Shown here piece after piece: positions 43,640 to 52,415 of a DNA stretch of 64,000 bases. The stretch covers positions 186,001 through 250,000 of the forward strand of contig NZ_JARVKY010000002.1 of the NCBI RefSeq assembly GCF_029813785.1, in the 5' to 3' direction. Under the pieces are notes generated by a model. The model saw only the letters and a program-made list of their open reading frames with translations. It did not search any database and was not told where the DNA came from. The first letter of the stretch is position 1, and the number at the start of each line of letters is the position of its first letter. Both the position numbers and the translations under genes were made by a program. Source of the stretch: Streptomyces sp. DH41. GTDB lineage: Bacteria > Actinomycetota > Actinomycetes > Streptomycetales > Streptomycetaceae.

Positions 43640-43808
43640 GATTCGTCCATTTCACAGGTTGGAGGTCGTCGGGACTCACGCCCGTCCGACGGCCTTCGCA
43701 CGGCGTACGTCTTTCGCAGCGCGCGAGGGGAACAACGACGGAGGGGCGACATCACCCCTGGAGAACCCTGGCTCGCGGCCGATGCCCACCGGCCGACGGC
43801 ACGCGTCG

Positions 43809-43931
43809 TCAAGGAAGTTCGCGACGCCTGGCCGCTGCCGCAACCACCGTGACGGCACTGGACGCACCCGCGGGGCCTACACCCGCCATCGGGGACGACG
43901 CGACCCATATGGCGCTTGTGGCACCTCGCAT
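43809..43931 (-). CDS. Candidate 40-residue leader ORF upstream of bldKA
   Basis: ATG 43931 is preceded by GAGGAGG at ideal spacing. The product begins MRGATSAIWVASSPMAGVGP and continues with AGASSAVTVVAAAARRRELP, then TGA. Third-position GC is only moderate. The first residues resemble the start of Streptomyces peptide-binding lipoproteins (the one at 35391-37016 starts MRGARHAGWAAC), but no lipobox follows. It may be a leader peptide regulating bldKA, or the remnant of a lost binding-protein gene. Confidence 0.4.
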   Translation of the reverse strand: MRGATSAIWVASSPMAGVGPAGASSAVTVVAAAARRRELP

Positions 43932-44134
43932 GGGTTCCTCCTCATGAATCCGCTGGTTCACCGCAAACAGGAGCACACGACACATCCCGGCCACACGTGG
44001 TGACCGGAGATTCGCCAAGTGCCCCCGCGCTCGCGAGTCCGCACCGCCAGGGCGTGACCCGTTCATCCGAGCTTTATGTGGCTAACTATCTGCCATCCTC
44101 CAGGGAACGAACCACACCCTAGAGGTCTCGGTTC

Positions 44135-44195
44135 GATCACAGATAGAGGCCAGATCTTCCAAAATCCGGACAAAGGGTTTGGTGAGAGATCACAG
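44135..44195. promoter_or_regulatory. Two GATCACAG sites, 53 bases apart
   Basis: 44135-44142 and 44188-44195 are identical. The reverse complement CTGTGATC contains the TGTGA half-site. Spacing of five helical turns would put both on one DNA face. In the bldK upstream region; regulator unknown. Confidence 0.3.
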
Positions 44196-44230
44196 CGAAA
44201 CGGACTTGTTACACATCTAACGGAGGTCAC

Positions 44231-44247
44231 CGTCCGTATAACGGACG
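44231..44247. promoter_or_regulatory. Inverted repeat in bldK upstream region
   Basis: CGTCCGT-ATA-ACGGACG, 7+3+7, framed by GTCACCG on the left and CGGTGAC on the right, so a larger imperfect dyad or RNA hairpin is possible. Could be an operator or a leader structure. Confidence 0.4.
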
Positions 44248-44469
44248 CCTCGGTGACGAAAAGTGATTGCGCGTAACGTGCGGGCGGTGCAGGCTGACTT
44301 GCAGCTCTGTCTGACGCTCGGCGACGCCGGCCACGGAGCCCCGGAAGTCAACCCGTCGGCGCTCCGGTTTCCGCGCAGGTTAGTGCGGTGCGGCCCGCCC
44401 GACGGCGTCTCGGCGCGAAATCGAGGGTTTACCCTACGTCGCTCGCAACCCGTGGCGGCCCATGCGAAA

Positions 44470-44508
44470 CGGCACCGGACACCACGTCAGACGTGGTGTC
44501 CGGTGCCG
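44470..44508 (-). terminator. typA terminator (18-bp perfect stem, 3-base loop)
   Basis: CGGCACCGGACACCACGT, loop CAG, ACGTGGTGTCCGGTGCCG, starting 13 bases past the typA stop. The longest perfect stem in the window. Confidence 0.93.
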
Positions 44509-44521
44509 TCGGGGAGCGGAA

Positions 44522-46429
44522 TCAGCCGTGCTTGGCGCGGCTCGCGGCGCGGGCGCGCTCGCGGGCGTCCAGGTTCACCTTCCGGATGCGAACGGCCTCC
44601 GGGGTCACCTCGACGCACTCGTCGTCGCGGCAGAACTCCAGCGACTGCTCCAGCGAGAGCTTGCGCGGCGGGACGATCGCCTCGAACGAGTCGGCCGAGG
44701 ACGACCGCATGTTGGTGAGCTTCTTCTCCTTGGTGATGTTCACGTCCATGTCGTCGGCGCGGGAGTTCTCGCCGACGATCATGCCCTCGTACACCTCGGT
44801 GCCCGGGTCCGTGAAGAGCACGCCGCGCTCCTGGAGGTTCGTCATCGCGAAGGCGGTGACGGCACCGGAGCGGTCGGCGACCAGCGAGCCGTTGTTACGG
44901 GTCGTGAGGGTGCCGAACCAGGGCTCGTGGCCCTCGTGGATGGAGTGGGCGATGCCGGTGCCGCGGGTCTGGGTCAGGAACTCCGTGCGGAAGCCGATCA
45001 GACCGCGGGAGGGGACCACGAACTCCATGCGGACCCAGCCGGAGCCGTGGTTGGACATGTTGTCCATCCGGCCCTTGCGCACGCCCATGAGCTGCGTGAC
45101 CGCGCCCATGTGCTCCTCGGGCACGTCGATCGTCATGCGCTCGACGGGCTCGTACGTCTTGCCCTCGACGTCCTTGGTGACGACCTGCGGCTTGCCGATC
45201 GTCAGCTCGAAGCCCTCACGGCGCATCTGCTCGACCAGGATGGCCAGCGCCAGCTCACCGCGGCCCTGCACCTCCCAGGCGTCCGGACGCTCGGTGTCCA
45301 GGACGCGCAGCGAGACGTTGCCGATCAGCTCGCGGTCCAGACGGTCCTTGACCTGGCGGGCGGTGACCTTGCGGTCCTTGACGACCGCCTTGTTGTCCGC
45401 GCCCTTGCCGGTGGCGCCGCGGCCGACCAGCGGCGAGGTGTTGGTGCCGATGGTCATGGAGATCGCGGGCTCGTCCACCGTGATCAGCGGCAGCGGGACC
45501 GGGTTCTCCTGGTCGGCCAGGGTCTCGCCGATCATGATCTCCGGGATGCCGGCGACGGCGCAGATGTCACCGGGACCGGCCTTCTCGGCCGGCTTGCGGG
45601 TGAGCGCCTCGGTCATCATCAGCTCGGAGATGCGGACGTTGCTGACGGATCCGTCGCGCTTCATCCAGGCGACCGTCTGGCCCTTCTTCAGCTCGCCCTG
45701 GTGGACGCGCAGCAGGGCGATACGGCCGAGGAAGTTGTCCGCGTCCAGGTTGGTCACGTGCGCCTGGAGCGGGGCGTCCTCTTCGTAGGTCGGGGCCGGG
45801 ATGTAGTCCAGGATCGTCGAGAAGAACGGCTCCAGCGTGGTGGAGTCGGACGGGACCGTGCCGTCCTCGGGCTTGGTGAGGGAGGCGACGCCGTCCCTGC
45901 CGCACGCGTAGACGATCGGGAACTCGATCTGCTCCTCGTCGGCGTCCAGGTCGAGGAAGAGGTCGTACGTCTCGTTGACGACCTCGTCGATCCGGGCGTC
46001 CGGACGGTCCGTCTTGTTGATGCACAGGATGATGGGCAGCCGCTGGCTGAGCGCCTTGCGCAGCACGAAGCGGGTCTGCGGCAGCGGGCCCTCGGAGGCG
46101 TCCACGAGCAGGACGACGCCGTCCACCATCGACAGACCGCGCTCGACCTCGCCACCGAAGTCGGCGTGGCCGGGGGTGTCGATGATGTTGATCGTGATCG
46201 GGTCGCCGCCGGCCTTGGGGTGGTACTTCACCGCGGTGTTCTTGGCCAGGATCGTGATGCCCTTCTCACGCTCCAGGTCGTTCGAGTCCATCATGCGGTC
46301 GTCGACGCCTTCGAGCTGGTGCGCGGCGAAGGCGCCGGCCTGCTTCAGCATGCCGTCGACGATGGTGGTCTTGCCGTGGTCGACGTGGGCGACGATGGCG
46401 ACGTTGCGGATGTCGTGGCGCGTGGCCAT
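44522..46429 (-). CDS. typA: Ribosome-associated GTPase TypA/BipA
   Basis: 635 residues, ATG 46429 (MATRHDIRNV) with GGGAG upstream. G motifs: G1 AHVDHGKTT, G2 region REKGITI, G3 DTPGHADF, G4 NKTDRPDA. Domains II to V follow, with the BipA-specific C-terminal domain (NNGSLVADRSGAVTAFAMTN, NITKEKKLTNMRSSSADSFE). It binds the 70S/50S ribosome like EF-G and supports ribosome assembly and growth at low temperature or stress. Directly downstream of the LpqW-like lipoprotein gene on the same strand (176 bases), as in M. tuberculosis Rv1165/Rv1166. Confidence 0.96.
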   Translation of the reverse strand: MATRHDIRNVAIVAHVDHGKTTIVDGMLKQAGAFAAHQLEGVDDRMMDSNDLEREKGITILAKNTAVKYHPKAGGDPITINIIDTPGHADFGGEVERGLSMVDGVVLLVDASEGPLPQTRFVLRKALSQRLPIILCINKTDRPDARIDEVVNETYDLFLDLDADEEQIEFPIVYACGRDGVASLTKPEDGTVPSDSTTLEPFFSTILDYIPAPTYEEDAPLQAHVTNLDADNFLGRIALLRVHQGELKKGQTVAWMKRDGSVSNVRISELMMTEALTRKPAEKAGPGDICAVAGIPEIMIGETLADQENPVPLPLITVDEPAISMTIGTNTSPLVGRGATGKGADNKAVVKDRKVTARQVKDRLDRELIGNVSLRVLDTERPDAWEVQGRGELALAILVEQMRREGFELTIGKPQVVTKDVEGKTYEPVERMTIDVPEEHMGAVTQLMGVRKGRMDNMSNHGSGWVRMEFVVPSRGLIGFRTEFLTQTRGTGIAHSIHEGHEPWFGTLTTRNNGSLVADRSGAVTAFAMTNLQERGVLFTDPGTEVYEGMIVGENSRADDMDVNITKEKKLTNMRSSSADSFEAIVPPRKLSLEQSLEFCRDDECVEVTPEAVRIRKVNLDARERARAASRAKHG

Positions 46430-46582
46430 ATGAGGCGTACTCCCGGAGGGTGTGAGGTCGGCCCTCGCGTACGTCCTTGTCACTCGGGCCTGCCGGGCGG
46501 TACATGCCACGGCCTCACCCAATGGTACGGGGCCCCGGGGACTGGGGCTTGCCAGGTGCTGCGGGCGCGGGGATCCGAGGGC

Positions 46583-46597
46583 CCCGGGAAGCCCGGG
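46583..46597 (-). terminator. Weak terminator-like hairpin after the LpqW-like gene
   Basis: CCCGGG, loop AAG, CCCGGG, immediately after the stop of the lipoprotein gene at 46606; short 6-bp stem only. Confidence 0.4.
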
Positions 46598-46605
46598 AGA
46601 CCCGG

Positions 46606-48906
46606 TCAGGACGACGGACTCGCCGACGGGCGGGAACCCTGGGCGCCCTTCTTGAGGAAGCCCATGTCCTCGTGGACCGGGGTCTCGAAACCGAAGGCGC
46701 CCGCGTTGGCCAGGTTCTTCCGGGCCGCCATGAGCTGGGGGCGCTGGTAGAGGGGGATGGAGCCGGCCGCCGCCCAGATCCGGGAGTCGGCCTTGCGGAG
46801 CAGGTCCCGGGCCTTCTCCTGGTCCAGCGTGGCCACGGCCTGGTCGAAGAGCTGGTCGACCTGGTCGGTGCCGACCCGGGTGTAGTTCTGCGCGACGTTC
46901 AGGGAACCGTCGGCGGCCGGGACGGGCTTGGCGTAGATGGGGCGGGCGTCGGTGGCGGGGAAGGCGGAGGCGGGCCAGGAGTAGAGCGCCAGGTCGTACT
47001 CGCCGGAGGCGATGTGGTCCTTGAAGTAGCTCTCGTCCGGGACCTTGGTGATCTCGGTGCCGATACCGATCTCCTCCAGCATGTCCGAGACGCGGTCGGC
47101 CACGGTCCGCAGGGCGTCGGAACCGGGACCGGAGGGGAGTACGAAGCTCAGGGTGAGCGCTTTGCCGTCCTTGGCGAGCGGGGCCACCGCGGAGCCGGCC
47201 GGAGCGGCGGTGCCCTTGGGGGCGTAGGCGCCGGGGACGCCGCCCTGGGCGGTGTTCTTGCCGCTGCTGCGCTCGTCCTCCTCCCCCTCCCCCTTCTCGT
47301 CCTCGCCGTCCTGCTCCTCGGCCTCCTTCTCGCCTTCTTCCTCGCCGTCCGTGTTCTTGTCGTCCGGGTTCTTGTCGTCCGTGTCCTTGTCGTCCTCGCC
47401 GACGATGTACGTCCCCTCGTCGCCGCCCTCGGACTTCTCGTCCTCGCCGTCCTCCGACTTCTCGGCGCCGGCCGCCTTCTCGCCGTCCTCGGACTCCTTC
47501 ACCGGCCCGCCGGGCACCCACCCGGCGTCCGCCAGCAGGGCCCGGGCCTCCTTCGCGTTCTGGTCGCCGAGCGCGCCGCTGCCGTCGGCGTAGGCGGCCT
47601 GGCCGGACAGTGCGAGGTGGCTGCCCACGGGCTCGGCCGGCAGGCCCAGCGGCTTCAGCACCGCCTCCGCCAGCTTCTCGCGGTCCAGGGCGCGGGCCAC
47701 CGCCCGGCGGACGCGTTCGTCGGCGAGAGGGCCGTCGGCGCCGTTCAGGGCGAGCTGGGTGTAGGCGGGCTCCAGCGACTTGCGGACCTCGAAGCCGCTC
47801 AGCGCCTTCTGCCGTCGGTCGAACTTCTCCCGGGCCTCGCGCCGCTTCTCACGGGCGAGGATCTCCTCGTCGGCGGCCTCCTCGTCGGAGCCGTTGGCGA
47901 TGGCCCAGGACCGCAGTGCCCGAGCGGCGGAGGTGCCCTGCGGCCCCTGGAACGGTGAGCCGCCCGAGCCCGCGGCCGGGGTGCCCTCCGGGCCCATGAG
48001 CGGGGTGCCGGTGCCGGCGTCCCGGGGCCCGGCGGCCAGGGCGACCTGCTCGGCCGTGTCCGGGTCGATCTCGGCCAGGTCGAGCTTGCCGGCGACCAGC
48101 TCGGAGACCCGCTTGTCGCGGGGGACGGCGCGCAGCACGATCTTGTCCAGCTTGGGCGGGTCGCCCCACCAGCGCGGGTTCTGGGCGAGCACGATCTCGT
48201 CGTCCTCGGTGTCGACCTTCTCCAGGGCGAAGGGGCCGGCGGTGATCTTCAGCTTGCGGCGCGCGCCGTCGTTGAAGGCGTCCGGGGTGCCCGTGACGCT
48301 CTTCGGGTACAGCGGCGTGAACAGGGACTTCCAGTCGGCGTAGGGCCGGCTGAAGGTGACCTTGACCTCCAGGTCGCCGGCGCCGCGCTCGATCTTCTCG
48401 ATGCGGTCGTAGCCGGCGTTGCGGGCGGTCCAGTAGGCGCTGTCCTTGCCGGACAGGGCGCGCCACTGGGCGGCGAAGTCGGCGGCGCCGATCTCCCGGC
48501 CGTCGCTCCAGACGGCCTGCTGGTTGAGCTTGTAGACGACGACCTGTTTGGGCTCGGTCTCGACGACCTCGGCCGATTCCAGGTAATCGGGGTCGCGCAC
48601 CGGGCGGCCGGTCTCGTCCATCCGGTACATCGAGGGCAGCACGGCCTGCGCGACGCGGGTCGTGGTGGCGTCGGCGTCCGACTGGAAGGTGTTCAGCGTG
48701 TCCGGTACGGAGTCCACGGCCCAGCGCAGGGTGCCGCCGTCGGAGACCTGGGCGCGGGCCGCGGAGGCGATGTCCTGCTCGGCGAGCGGCTTGCCCGCCG
48801 GGTCCTCGGAGCTGCAGCCGGCCAGCGCGGGGACCGCGAGCACACCCGCGGTGAGGAAGGCGACCGAGCGCATGACCGCGCTCGGTCCTACACCGACGTA
48901 GGACAT
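46606..48906 (-). CDS. LpqW-like cluster C substrate-binding lipoprotein with acidic insertion
   Basis: 766 residues, ATG 48906 behind GGAGGTAG. Signal peptide with lipobox ALAGC, Cys31. SBP_bac_5 fold: GGTLRWAVDSVPDTLNTFQS, LPSMYRMDETGRPVRDPDYL, KLNQQAVWSDGREIGAADFA, RNAGYDRIEKIERGAGDLEV. Residues about 470-547 are a highly charged insertion (KSEDGEDEKSEGGDEG, DDKDTDDKNPDDKNTDGEEE). M. tuberculosis LpqW (Rv1166), next to typA as here, controls polar lipomannan synthesis and is not a transporter subunit. No permease genes adjoin this gene, so a similar regulatory role is likely. Confidence 0.88.
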   Translation of the reverse strand: MSYVGVGPSAVMRSVAFLTAGVLAVPALAGCSSEDPAGKPLAEQDIASAARAQVSDGGTLRWAVDSVPDTLNTFQSDADATTTRVAQAVLPSMYRMDETGRPVRDPDYLESAEVVETEPKQVVVYKLNQQAVWSDGREIGAADFAAQWRALSGKDSAYWTARNAGYDRIEKIERGAGDLEVKVTFSRPYADWKSLFTPLYPKSVTGTPDAFNDGARRKLKITAGPFALEKVDTEDDEIVLAQNPRWWGDPPKLDKIVLRAVPRDKRVSELVAGKLDLAEIDPDTAEQVALAAGPRDAGTGTPLMGPEGTPAAGSGGSPFQGPQGTSAARALRSWAIANGSDEEAADEEILAREKRREAREKFDRRQKALSGFEVRKSLEPAYTQLALNGADGPLADERVRRAVARALDREKLAEAVLKPLGLPAEPVGSHLALSGQAAYADGSGALGDQNAKEARALLADAGWVPGGPVKESEDGEKAAGAEKSEDGEDEKSEGGDEGTYIVGEDDKDTDDKNPDDKNTDGEEEGEKEAEEQDGEDEKGEGEEDERSSGKNTAQGGVPGAYAPKGTAAPAGSAVAPLAKDGKALTLSFVLPSGPGSDALRTVADRVSDMLEEIGIGTEITKVPDESYFKDHIASGEYDLALYSWPASAFPATDARPIYAKPVPAADGSLNVAQNYTRVGTDQVDQLFDQAVATLDQEKARDLLRKADSRIWAAAGSIPLYQRPQLMAARKNLANAGAFGFETPVHEDMGFLKKGAQGSRPSASPSS

Positions 48907-49252
48907 CTCTGCTACCTCCGGAGGGCCGCGGGCGTGGTGGTCACTTTCAGCGGCATGTGCCGTATATGCGGTATTTGGAGTTGATCATTTGTATCCGGAC
49001 GGGGATGCGGCCACTGAAGAGGAAACGGTTCGGCGACGCCGGGAGACACGGCGGCGACGGTGCGTAAGCCCACCCGTGCGGCGCAACGCCACCCGCGATG
49101 CACCGACACGCCCCGGCCAATCGCCGCACATCCCTTCCCAGCGACCGGTGTGACGCGCGACACTCTCAGGCGCATGAACGTCGCCACGTCGTCACCCAGG
49201 GCCGGCTCCGCGCCGTGTCCTACGGAAGTTCCGGCGGAAGTGAGGTCACGTC
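48907..49252. other. 346-base divergent region between LpqW-like and sdh-linked genes
   Basis: Contains promoters for both sides. An AT-richer stretch at 48955-48995 includes the imperfect dyad CCGTATATGCGG (48960-48971) and TTGATCAT. No ORF with ribosome site. The right half is GC-rich without repeats. Confidence 0.6.
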
Positions 49253-49543
49253 ATGTCCGTGCACGACGACCTGTCATCGATCCAACGCAGTCTCGACGAA
49301 CTGTCCCGGTCGGTGGCCCGGCTGGAGCAGCGGCTGGGCAGCGGCGGCCTGGATGTCCGCCGGATCCGCACCGACGCCGACCATCTGCGTGAGAGCGTCG
49401 CGCTGCTGCGGGCGGTGTCGGCCGCGCCCGACGCGCCCGTCCGTCCGGACCTCGTCACGATCTCCGACGTGCCGTACGACGGCTCGCTGTGGACGGACTC
49501 GGACGACGAGGGCCTCGGCGCCCGCGACCGCCGCGCCCCCTGA
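49253..49543 (+). CDS. Small coiled-coil-like hypothetical protein beside sdh
   Basis: 96 residues, ATG 49253 (MSVHDDLSSI) with GTGAGG upstream. Residues 5-60 are helical with heptad leucines (LSSIQRSLDELSRSVARLEQ, RTDADHLRESVALLRAV). The tail is acidic then basic (WTDSDDEGLGARDRRAP). No membrane or metal motif. It lies 92 bases before the sdh operon, same strand, so could be its first gene. Function unknown; a regulatory or assembly helper for succinate dehydrogenase is only a guess from position. Confidence 0.7.
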   Translation: MSVHDDLSSIQRSLDELSRSVARLEQRLGSGGLDVRRIRTDADHLRESVALLRAVSAAPDAPVRPDLVTISDVPYDGSLWTDSDDEGLGARDRRAP

Positions 49544-49635
49544 ACGCGACCCGCCGCACCCCCTGACCCCACCCGCCGCGCCCGCCGCGCCCTCTGCGCC
49601 CGACCCACCCCGACCCGACCGACCGGAGTCGCCCA

Positions 49636-50472
49636 GTGGCCACTGGTACGGAACCGCCAGCCACCGAACCCCATCCCCGAGGCGCCGGCGTCCACACCCC
49701 GACGCGCGCCGCCATCCGCGCCCGGCACCTGCGCACCGACCGCTGGTGGCTGGCACCGGCCGCCACCGCCGCCGGCCTGCTGGCCTTCGTCGTCTACTCG
49801 ACCTGGCGGGCCTTCGCGAACGCGGACTACTACGCGGCCCCGTACGTCTCGCCCTTCTACTCCCCCTGTCTGGCGGAGAACTGCGAGCCGATGCGCTCCG
49901 GGCCCAACTGGGAGATCTTCGGCGGCTGGTGGGGCGTCTCCCCCGCGATCCTCATCCTGATCTTCCCGCTCGGCTTCCGCCTGACCTGCTACTACTACCG
50001 CAAGGCCTACTACCGGGGCTTCTGGGCGTCCCCGCCGGCCTGCGCGGTGGCCGAGCCGCACAAGAAGTACACCGGCGAGACCCGCTTCCCGCTCATCCTG
50101 CAGAACATCCACCGGTACTTCTTCTACGCGGCCCTCCTGGTCGCGCTCATCCTCACCTACGACACCGTGCTGGCCTTCCGCGACGAGCACTACGCCTGGG
50201 GCCACATGGGCCTCGGCACCCTGGTGTTCCTGGCCAACATCGTGCTGATCTGGGCGTACACCCTCTCCTGCCACTCCTGCCGGCACATCGTCGGCGGCAA
50301 GCTCAAGCACTTCTCCCGGCACCCCGTGCGCTACCGGATGTGGCAGTGGGTCGGCAAGCTCAACGCCCGCCACATGCAGCTGGCCTGGGCGTCGCTGGTG
50401 AGCGTCGCGCTCGCCGACTTCTACGTGTATCTCGTCGCTTCCGGTGCCTTCGACGATCCGAGGTTGTTCTGA
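49636..50472 (+). CDS. sdhC: Succinate dehydrogenase membrane anchor (Sdh1-type)
   Basis: 278 residues, GTG 49636 with GGAG upstream. About five membrane helices: WWLAPAATAAGLLAFVVYST, PAILILIFPLGFRLTCYYYR, HRYFFYAALLVALILTYDTV, LGTLVFLANIVLIWAYTLSC and QLAWASLVSVALADFYVYLV. Several His (HRYFF, HYAWGH, CHSCRHIV) could bind heme. Unlike the two-subunit SdhC/D anchors it is a single large subunit, as in M. tuberculosis Rv0249c. It anchors SdhA/B and passes electrons to menaquinone. Its TGA shares one base with the sdhA ATG. Confidence 0.88.
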   Translation: MATGTEPPATEPHPRGAGVHTPTRAAIRARHLRTDRWWLAPAATAAGLLAFVVYSTWRAFANADYYAAPYVSPFYSPCLAENCEPMRSGPNWEIFGGWWGVSPAILILIFPLGFRLTCYYYRKAYYRGFWASPPACAVAEPHKKYTGETRFPLILQNIHRYFFYAALLVALILTYDTVLAFRDEHYAWGHMGLGTLVFLANIVLIWAYTLSCHSCRHIVGGKLKHFSRHPVRYRMWQWVGKLNARHMQLAWASLVSVALADFYVYLVASGAFDDPRLF

Positions 50473-52415
50473 TGTCCGTGGTCGACCGGCAGGAATGGGA
50501 CGTCGTCGTGGTGGGCGCGGGCGGCGCCGGGCTGCGCGCCGCCGTCGAGGCCCGCGAGCGGGGCGCCCGTACGGCCGTGATCTGCAAGTCGCTGTTCGGC
50601 AAGGCGCACACCGTGATGGCCGAGGGCGGCATCGCCGCCGCCATGGGCAACGCCAACTCCGGCGACAACTGGCAGGTCCACTTCCGCGACACCATGCGCG
50701 GCGGCAAGTTCCTCAACCAGTGGCGGATGGCCGAGCTGCACGCCCAGGAGGCCCCGCAGCGGGTGTGGGAGCTGGAGACCTGGGGCGCGCTGTTCGACCG
50801 TACGAAGGACGGCCGGATCTCGCAGCGCAACTTCGGCGGCCACGAGTACCCACGCCTCGCGCACGTCGGCGACCGTACGGGCCTGGAACTGATCCGCACC
50901 CTCCAGCAGAAGATCGTCTCGCTCCAGCAGGAGGACTTCCGGGAGACCGGGGACTACGAGTCCCGTCTGAAGGTCTTCCAGGAGTGCACGGTGACGCGTG
51001 TGCTCAAGGAGGGCGGCCAGGTATCGGGCGTCTTCGGCTACGAGCGCGAGACCGGACGGTTCTTCGTCCTGGAGGCGCCCTCGGTGGTCATCGCCACTGG
51101 CGGCATCGGCAAGTCCTTCAAGGTGACGTCGAACTCGTGGGAGTACACCGGGGACGGCCACGCGCTGGCGCTGCTGGCCGGGGCGCCGCTGCTGAACATG
51201 GAGTTCGTGCAGTTCCACCCGACCGGGATGGTCTGGCCGCCGTCGGTGAAGGGCATCCTCGTCACCGAGTCGGTGCGCGGCGACGGCGGGGTGCTCAGGA
51301 ACTCCGAGGGCAAGCGGTTCATGTTCGACTACGTCCCCGACGTCTTCAAGGACAAGTACGCGGTGACGGAGGAGGAGGGCGACCGCTGGTACGACGACCC
51401 GGACCACAACCGGCGGCCCCCCGAGCTGCTCCCCCGGGACGAGGTCGCGCGCGCGATCAACGCCGAGGTGAAGGAGGGCCGGGGCTCCCCGCACGGCGGT
51501 GTCTTCCTGGACGTCTCGACGCGGATGCCCGCCGAGGTGATCCAGCGCCGGCTGCCCTCGATGTACCACCAGTTCAAGGAGCTGGCCGACGTCGACATCA
51601 CGGCGGAGCCGATGGAGGTCGGGCCCACCTGTCACTACGTGATGGGCGGCATCGCCGTCGACTCCGACACGGCCGCCGCGCGCGGGGTGCCGGGGCTGTA
51701 CGCGGCCGGTGAGGTGGCCGGCGGCATGCACGGCTCCAACCGGCTCGGCGGCAACTCGCTGTCCGACCTGCTGGTCTTCGGGCGCCGGGCGGGCTGGCAC
51801 GCGGCCGAGTACGCGGCGGGCCGGGCGCCGGGAGCACGGCCCCGGCCGGACGACGCCCAGGTCGACGCCGCCGCCGCGGAGGCGCTGCGGCCGTTCTCCG
51901 CCGAGGCGGAGGCGCCCGAGTCGTCCGACGGACCGCCGGAGAACCCGTACACCCTCCACCAGGAGCTCCAGCAGACGATGAACGACCTGGTGGGTATCAT
52001 CCGCCGCGAGCCGGAGATGAAACAGGCCCTGGAGAAGCTCGCGGAGCTGCGGGTACGGGCCCGGCGGGCCGGCGTGGAGGGGCACCGGCAGTTCAACCCG
52101 GGCTGGCACCTCGCCCTGGACCTGCGGAACATGCTGCTGGTCAGCGAGTGCGTGGCGCGGGCCGCGCTGGAACGCACCGAGTCGCGCGGCGGGCACACCC
52201 GGGAGGACCATCCGTCGATGGACCGCCGGTGGCGCCCCGCCAACCTGCTGTGCTCCCTGACCGACCCGACGGGCGGCCTCGCGGCGGCCGACCCGGAGCG
52301 CGGCCAGATCACCCTGGAGCGGACGGCCACCGAGCCCGTCCGGCCCGACCTGCTCGCCCTCTTCGAGAAGGACGAGCTGGTCAAGTACCTCGCCGAGGAG
52401 GAGCTTTCCCAATGA
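50472..52415 (+). CDS. sdhA: Succinate dehydrogenase flavoprotein subunit
   Basis: 647 residues from ATG 50472 (MSVVDRQEWD); a longer frame reaching 49098 is not real because it overlaps sdhC. FAD site DVVVVGAGGAGLRAAVEARE; His46 in KAHTVMAEGG fits the covalent FAD residue. Active-site motifs VQFHPTGMVWPPSVKG, ESVRGDGG and RLGGNSLSDLLVFGRRAG. C-terminal helical domain starts near HQELQQTMNDLVGIIRREPE. It oxidises succinate to fumarate. Overlaps sdhC by one base and sdhB by four. Corresponds to the Sdh1 type of actinobacteria, not the canonical sdhCDAB. Confidence 0.95.
   Translation: MSVVDRQEWDVVVVGAGGAGLRAAVEARERGARTAVICKSLFGKAHTVMAEGGIAAAMGNANSGDNWQVHFRDTMRGGKFLNQWRMAELHAQEAPQRVWELETWGALFDRTKDGRISQRNFGGHEYPRLAHVGDRTGLELIRTLQQKIVSLQQEDFRETGDYESRLKVFQECTVTRVLKEGGQVSGVFGYERETGRFFVLEAPSVVIATGGIGKSFKVTSNSWEYTGDGHALALLAGAPLLNMEFVQFHPTGMVWPPSVKGILVTESVRGDGGVLRNSEGKRFMFDYVPDVFKDKYAVTEEEGDRWYDDPDHNRRPPELLPRDEVARAINAEVKEGRGSPHGGVFLDVSTRMPAEVIQRRLPSMYHQFKELADVDITAEPMEVGPTCHYVMGGIAVDSDTAAARGVPGLYAAGEVAGGMHGSNRLGGNSLSDLLVFGRRAGWHAAEYAAGRAPGARPRPDDAQVDAAAAEALRPFSAEAEAPESSDGPPENPYTLHQELQQTMNDLVGIIRREPEMKQALEKLAELRVRARRAGVEGHRQFNPGWHLALDLRNMLLVSECVARAALERTESRGGHTREDHPSMDRRWRPANLLCSLTDPTGGLAAADPERGQITLERTATEPVRPDLLALFEKDELVKYLAEEELSQ

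Larger units (their letters stand above)
43640..44521. other. 882-base region upstream of bldKA: long leader and promoter
   Basis: No gene with host codon bias. The right half (about 44060-44280) is clearly AT-richer than the rest of the window. Seen inside: a 40-codon ORF with a strong ribosome site (43809-43931), two copies of GATCACAG 53 bases apart, a 7-bp inverted repeat at 44231-44247 and the typA terminator at 44470-44508. The bldK transcript, if started in the AT-rich part, would have a leader of at least 400 bases. Confidence 0.75.

Noticed and set aside
43636..43908. 90-codon minus-strand frame just upstream of bldKA
   Set aside because: Arg/Cys-rich without host codon bias or ribosome site; the better candidate is the 40-codon frame at 43809-43931.
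46430..47521. In-frame 5' extension of typA into the LpqW-like gene
   Set aside because: typA has a conserved ATG at 46429 with a ribosome site; the upstream part is antisense-like filler.
49098..50471. In-frame 5' extension of sdhA across sdhC
   Set aside because: Overlaps the clear sdhC gene in another frame and consists of low-complexity Thr/Arg/Pro; sdhA starts at 50472.
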